Positions 6,042 to 8,970 of a stretch of 8,970 nucleotides of DNA are shown here, in pieces. Numbering within the stretch: position 1 is the stretch's first letter; each line of letters opens with the position of its first letter. Position numbers and translations under genes: made by a program. The stretch comes from an uncultured Bacteroidota bacterium (lineage in GTDB: Bacteria > Bacteroidota > Bacteroidia > UKL13-3): assembly GCA_903888395.1 (NCBI GenBank), contig CAISTO010000407.1:1-8970 (forward strand). Reading direction: 5' to 3'. The notes below the pieces were generated by a model. It saw nothing but the letters and a program-made list of their open reading frames with translations. It ran no database searches and was not told the DNA's origin.

Positions 6042-6076
6042 AAAAAAAAGGTCAGAGAAATCTGGCCTTTTTTTTT
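6042..6076. terminator. Bidirectional terminator between convergent genes
   Basis: Stem GGTCAGA (6050-6056) with TCTGGCC (6061-6067, one G-T wobble), loop GAAA of GNRA type, extended by eight A on the left and nine T on the right. A and T arms allow termination from both sides. It starts 25 nt after the stop of the secreted protein and ends 11 nt before the stop of the minus-strand regulator. Confidence 0.88.
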
Positions 6077-6086
6077 ATTTTGTCAA

Positions 6087-8970
6087 TTAAAGCCTCAAAA
6101 GGAAATCTGTTAGATTGGTGGCATTTTCTAAGTCCATTTTTTTACGTAACCTGTATCTGCTAATTTCTACACCACGGGCCGATATATTTAATATTGAAGC
6201 TATTTCCTTAGTTGATAAATTCATGCGTAAATAAGCACACATTTTTATATCGTTTGCACTTAAATTTGGAAATTTTTCTTTTAAACTTTGCGTAAAACTG
6301 GTATGAATATTATTAAAATACAATTCAAATTTTTCCCAATCCTTATCAATTAAAGTATCTTTATCAATATTTTTTATAAGTTCACTTATTTCAGGTTTAA
6401 TTTTAGAGTCATTTGTAATATGTGAGATATGTTTCAGCTTTTCTTTTATTGACAATAATTTTTCGCTTTTTTGAACAATATGCATGGTTGAAGATGCCAA
6501 TTCTTTTCCCTGATGTTCCACTTCTAAAAGCAATTGTTGGTTTTTCAACTCAATTAATTCTTTTTCTTGTTTGTCTTTTTCAGATCGTAAAATTTCAGTT
6601 TGTTGTTTAAAATGACTGTCTTTTTCGGCAATAACCCTTGATGCTTTTTTACGAACTAACATTTGCGGATAAAACCCAATCAAAACCAAAATTAACATAG
6701 CAATTAACACATAACAAAATTTTGCAAATTTTGACCAGTACCAAGGTGCTTGAATGCAAAATTTTACGGTAGTTTCTTCACCTTCTAATCCCATGCATTT
6801 TGACTTTATGTGCAATGTGTAATTCCCATAAGACAATCGGCTAAACTCACGGGTAATGGCAGTTTTCCAAAGAGACCAATCTTTGTCCCAGCCTTCTAAA
6901 TAGCTTGAAAATACGAGGTCTTTATAAAAATAGGAATTGGGCGAACTGTAAGTAAATTCTATTGATTTGTCATCGATCTCAAGCTTTTCATTACTAGAAT
7001 TTACATACCTAAAATAAACGGAATCTGTTAATACTAATGAACTTATTCCGGTAATTAATACAGATGGTGCTTGTTGAACAAATTGATTGATTTGATTCAA
7101 ATTAATATTTACAAAACCCGACTCAACTCCAATAAACAAATTCCCGTTTTCACATTCTTTTAAAAACTCAAAGCCACCCACTAAATTTTGGTCTAATTTT
7201 GGCAAAATAACCTTGTTAAAAGTATAGTCAACCCCATTATAATTTGGTTTTAAAAATCCAATTTCATTGGAACTTACAAACCAAATATTTCCATTTTTTC
7301 CGTTAAAAATTCTCTTGTAAACTTTTGAGGTATCTAAATTTGAACTAAATGTTTTAAATAATTGAAACTTATCTGTTTCATCCTTATATTGATAAATGCC
7401 TTTGACAGTACAAAAACTTAAACCAGGATCGGTATTAAATACATAATTTTCTGTTTCATTGGGTAAGCCATCTTTAACACCATAAAGTTTTACCAATTGA
7501 ACATTTTGCAAATCACCACTTAATTTAATTTTATAAATTCCTTTGTAAGGATGACCAACCCAAATATTTCCATTTTCATCCTCTTCTAAAAACCTGCTCG
7601 ATTCCTTAAAACGGCCAAGTTTTGTTACAAACACCAATGAATTTTTTTCCCATTTAAAAAGATTCAAACCGTTATATGTACCCATTAAATAATAACCAGC
7701 ATGCTTTAATAGTGGAATTAATTTCCAACATCCACGTGAATCTAAAATCTTTTTTGCAAGCAAACCATTTACTTCAAATAAACCTTCGTGGTGGCATACA
7801 AATAGTTTTCCATTCAGCACTTGAACCCACCAAACTTGTCCATCGGTATTGGCAACTAACTGAAAAGCATCTGCTGAATTATTGCCTTTTTTTTGGGCAT
7901 ATACACCATTATTTGTTCCGAAGTAATAAGAATCGCCAAATTCAGTCATACTGTATCCAGTTCCTTTTAAAAGGCCATCTGGAAGTACGTAACCAAATGG
8001 ATAATTAAGTCTAACTAAGTCAATTCCATTGTCTAATCCAAGCCAAATATTATTGTTTTTGTCTTTGAATAACGACAAAACATTATTGTTTTGAAGACCA
8101 TCTTTTATACTTACATTATTAACTATTTTTCCATTTTGATCTAAAAAAAATATTCCTGACCTGTTGGTTGCTAAAATATAATAATTGCCATAAGTACAAG
8201 CTTTATATATTCTACTTTGATTTAGAATATTGTTATCAATTTCAGACTTTTGAATGATGTTATTTTTTATAAAATAAATGCCATTTTTATAAGTTGTTAT
8301 TAATAAATCTTTTTTACCGAATGGTAAAATAGCAGAAATATCCAATTTGCTTTCTTTTAAAATTTGAATAAAATTATTTTCTTTTATTTCGTAAATACTA
8401 CCTAAAACATCAGTTAGCAAAATACGTTCACCCACTTTATATAAGTTCTCTAAAAAATTTTCAGATGGTTTTATTACATCAATGTTTTTACCGTCATAAA
8501 CAAAAATTTGTTTACTGGTTTGAAAATAAATTTTATTATTTAATTCTTCTATTCCCCAAACATCTTCAAATCCTTTAAACCCAATGGGCAAAAGGTTTGT
8601 AAGTGACACAAATTTAAGGTTTCCATTTTTTTCAAAATAATAATAGCCTAATTCATTTTGTCCTCCAGCGAACACTTTTTTGGTTTTATTATCATAATAA
8701 ATAGACCTTAAAATGGTGTTTTGTGGAAGTGAATATTTACTGAAATGATTACCATTAAAAAGCAATAATCCATCATTATTAGCAAAAAAGATTAATCCAT
8801 TATCAGCTTCGCAAACATCCCAAGTTTGAGTACCCCCATTATAGATAGATTTTGGATAGTTCTTTATCATTGGAGTAGAAGTCATGTTTTGCGCATTTAT
8901 TTTTAATAAAAGCAAAAAGACATATGAAATAACTAAACTAATTTTTAAAATATTTTTGTAATTTTTATCC
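6087..8970 (-). CDS. Membrane-spanning transcription regulator: propeller sensor, Y_Y_Y domain, LuxR-type HTH (5' end beyond window)
   Basis: Residues are numbered from the TTG codon at 8915-8913. Residues ~30-610 are a sensor with propeller blades of the two-component-regulator type, seen as NNIWLGLDNGI (288-298), GNIWVGHPYKGIYK (449-462), GNIWFVSSNEIGFL (542-555) and GNLFIGVESGFV (591-602). A Y_Y_Y domain follows at ~650-722 (YLEGWDKDWSLW, 672-683), then one membrane helix (~733-750), a Lys/Glu/Gln-rich coiled coil (~755-830) and a LuxR-like HTH (~882-930, LSANDIKMC, STKEIASILNIS). There is no histidine kinase or receiver domain, so an extracellular signal likely passes straight to DNA binding. 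The frame stays open from 8915 to the right edge and encodes a signal peptide (LVISYVFLLLL, cleavage near NAQ-N), so TTG at 8915 is not the start. The codon at 8970-8972 could be ATG, judging by its single visible base. It converges on the secreted repeat protein, a possible target. Confidence 0.9.
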   Translation of the reverse strand, partial: DKNYKNILKISLVISYVFLLLLKINAQNMTSTPMIKNYPKSIYNGGTQTWDVCEADNGLIFFANNDGLLLFNGNHFSKYSLPQNTILRSIYYDNKTKKVFAGGQNELGYYYFEKNGNLKFVSLTNLLPIGFKGFEDVWGIEELNNKIYFQTSKQIFVYDGKNIDVIKPSENFLENLYKVGERILLTDVLGSIYEIKENNFIQILKESKLDISAILPFGKKDLLITTYKNGIYFIKNNIIQKSEIDNNILNQSRIYKACTYGNYYILATNRSGIFFLDQNGKIVNNVSIKDGLQNNNVLSLFKDKNNNIWLGLDNGIDLVRLNYPFGYVLPDGLLKGTGYSMTEFGDSYYFGTNNGVYAQKKGNNSADAFQLVANTDGQVWWVQVLNGKLFVCHHEGLFEVNGLLAKKILDSRGCWKLIPLLKHAGYYLMGTYNGLNLFKWEKNSLVFVTKLGRFKESSRFLEEDENGNIWVGHPYKGIYKIKLSGDLQNVQLVKLYGVKDGLPNETENYVFNTDPGLSFCTVKGIYQYKDETDKFQLFKTFSSNLDTSKVYKRIFNGKNGNIWFVSSNEIGFLKPNYNGVDYTFNKVILPKLDQNLVGGFEFLKECENGNLFIGVESGFVNINLNQINQFVQQAPSVLITGISSLVLTDSVYFRYVNSSNEKLEIDDKSIEFTYSSPNSYFYKDLVFSSYLEGWDKDWSLWKTAITREFSRLSYGNYTLHIKSKCMGLEGEETTVKFCIQAPWYWSKFAKFCYVLIAMLILVLIGFYPQMLVRKKASRVIAEKDSHFKQQTEILRSEKDKQEKELIELKNQQLLLEVEHQGKELASSTMHIVQKSEKLLSIKEKLKHISHITNDSKIKPEISELIKNIDKDTLIDKDWEKFELYFNNIHTSFTQSLKEKFPNLSANDIKMCAYLRMNLSTKEIASILNISARGVEISRYRLRKKMDLENATNLTDFLLRL

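Noticed and set aside
6422..8008. Plus-strand frames at 6422-6610 and 7676-8008
   Set aside because: Both are antisense to the regulator, whose frame carries clear domain motifs throughout.
6087..8970. Hybrid two-component histidine kinase
   Set aside because: The propeller and Y_Y_Y parts are shared with such kinases, but the part after the membrane helix is a coiled coil and HTH with no H-box, ATP-binding or receiver motifs.

Overview
The window looks like a chromosomal segment from a member of the Bacteroidota, probably a flavobacterium-like lineage. The DNA is AT-rich, start codons follow A-rich leaders with no Shine-Dalgarno sequence, and several genes have TAnnTTTG-type -7 boxes. One protein carries a type IX secretion (Por) sorting tail, and one regulator has the propeller / Y_Y_Y / LuxR-HTH layout typical of this phylum.

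Left edge (1-707): a tandem array of small GIY-YIG endonuclease units. Copy 1 is cut by the window edge, copy 2 is complete (84 aa), and copy 3 is a 28-codon N-terminal remnant. Copies 1 and 2 each run directly into an identical GC-rich 60-nt tail that resembles the 3' part of a tRNA (hairpin, T-arm-like segment, acceptor 3' strand, CCA). Each tail is followed by its own, different intrinsic terminator. No intact tRNA is present. This repeated nuclease plus tRNA-end cassette is the most unusual item here.

Housekeeping block (730-2783): ahcY (S-adenosylhomocysteine hydrolase, minus strand), divergent from a bacilliredoxin of the BrxA/BrxB (YphP/YqiW) family on the plus strand. Each gene ends in a strong hairpin terminator. 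Both concern sulfur and thiol metabolism, but the shared region gives no firm sign of co-regulation.

Right half (2784-8970): a 978-aa secreted plus-strand protein with a signal peptide, three ~162-aa beta-sandwich-like repeats, three ~112-aa six-cysteine repeats containing a GTFNGW-type motif, and a T9SS sorting domain. No catalytic domain was recognised. Converging on it is a large membrane-spanning transcription regulator: periplasmic propeller, Y_Y_Y domain, one membrane segment, coiled coil and LuxR-type HTH. The two share a bidirectional terminator. The regulator's reading frame stays open to the right edge and encodes a signal peptide upstream of its first possible in-window start, so its true start lies at or just beyond 8970. 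A surface glycan-binding protein next to a sensor-regulator would fit polysaccharide sensing or use, but that link is inference.
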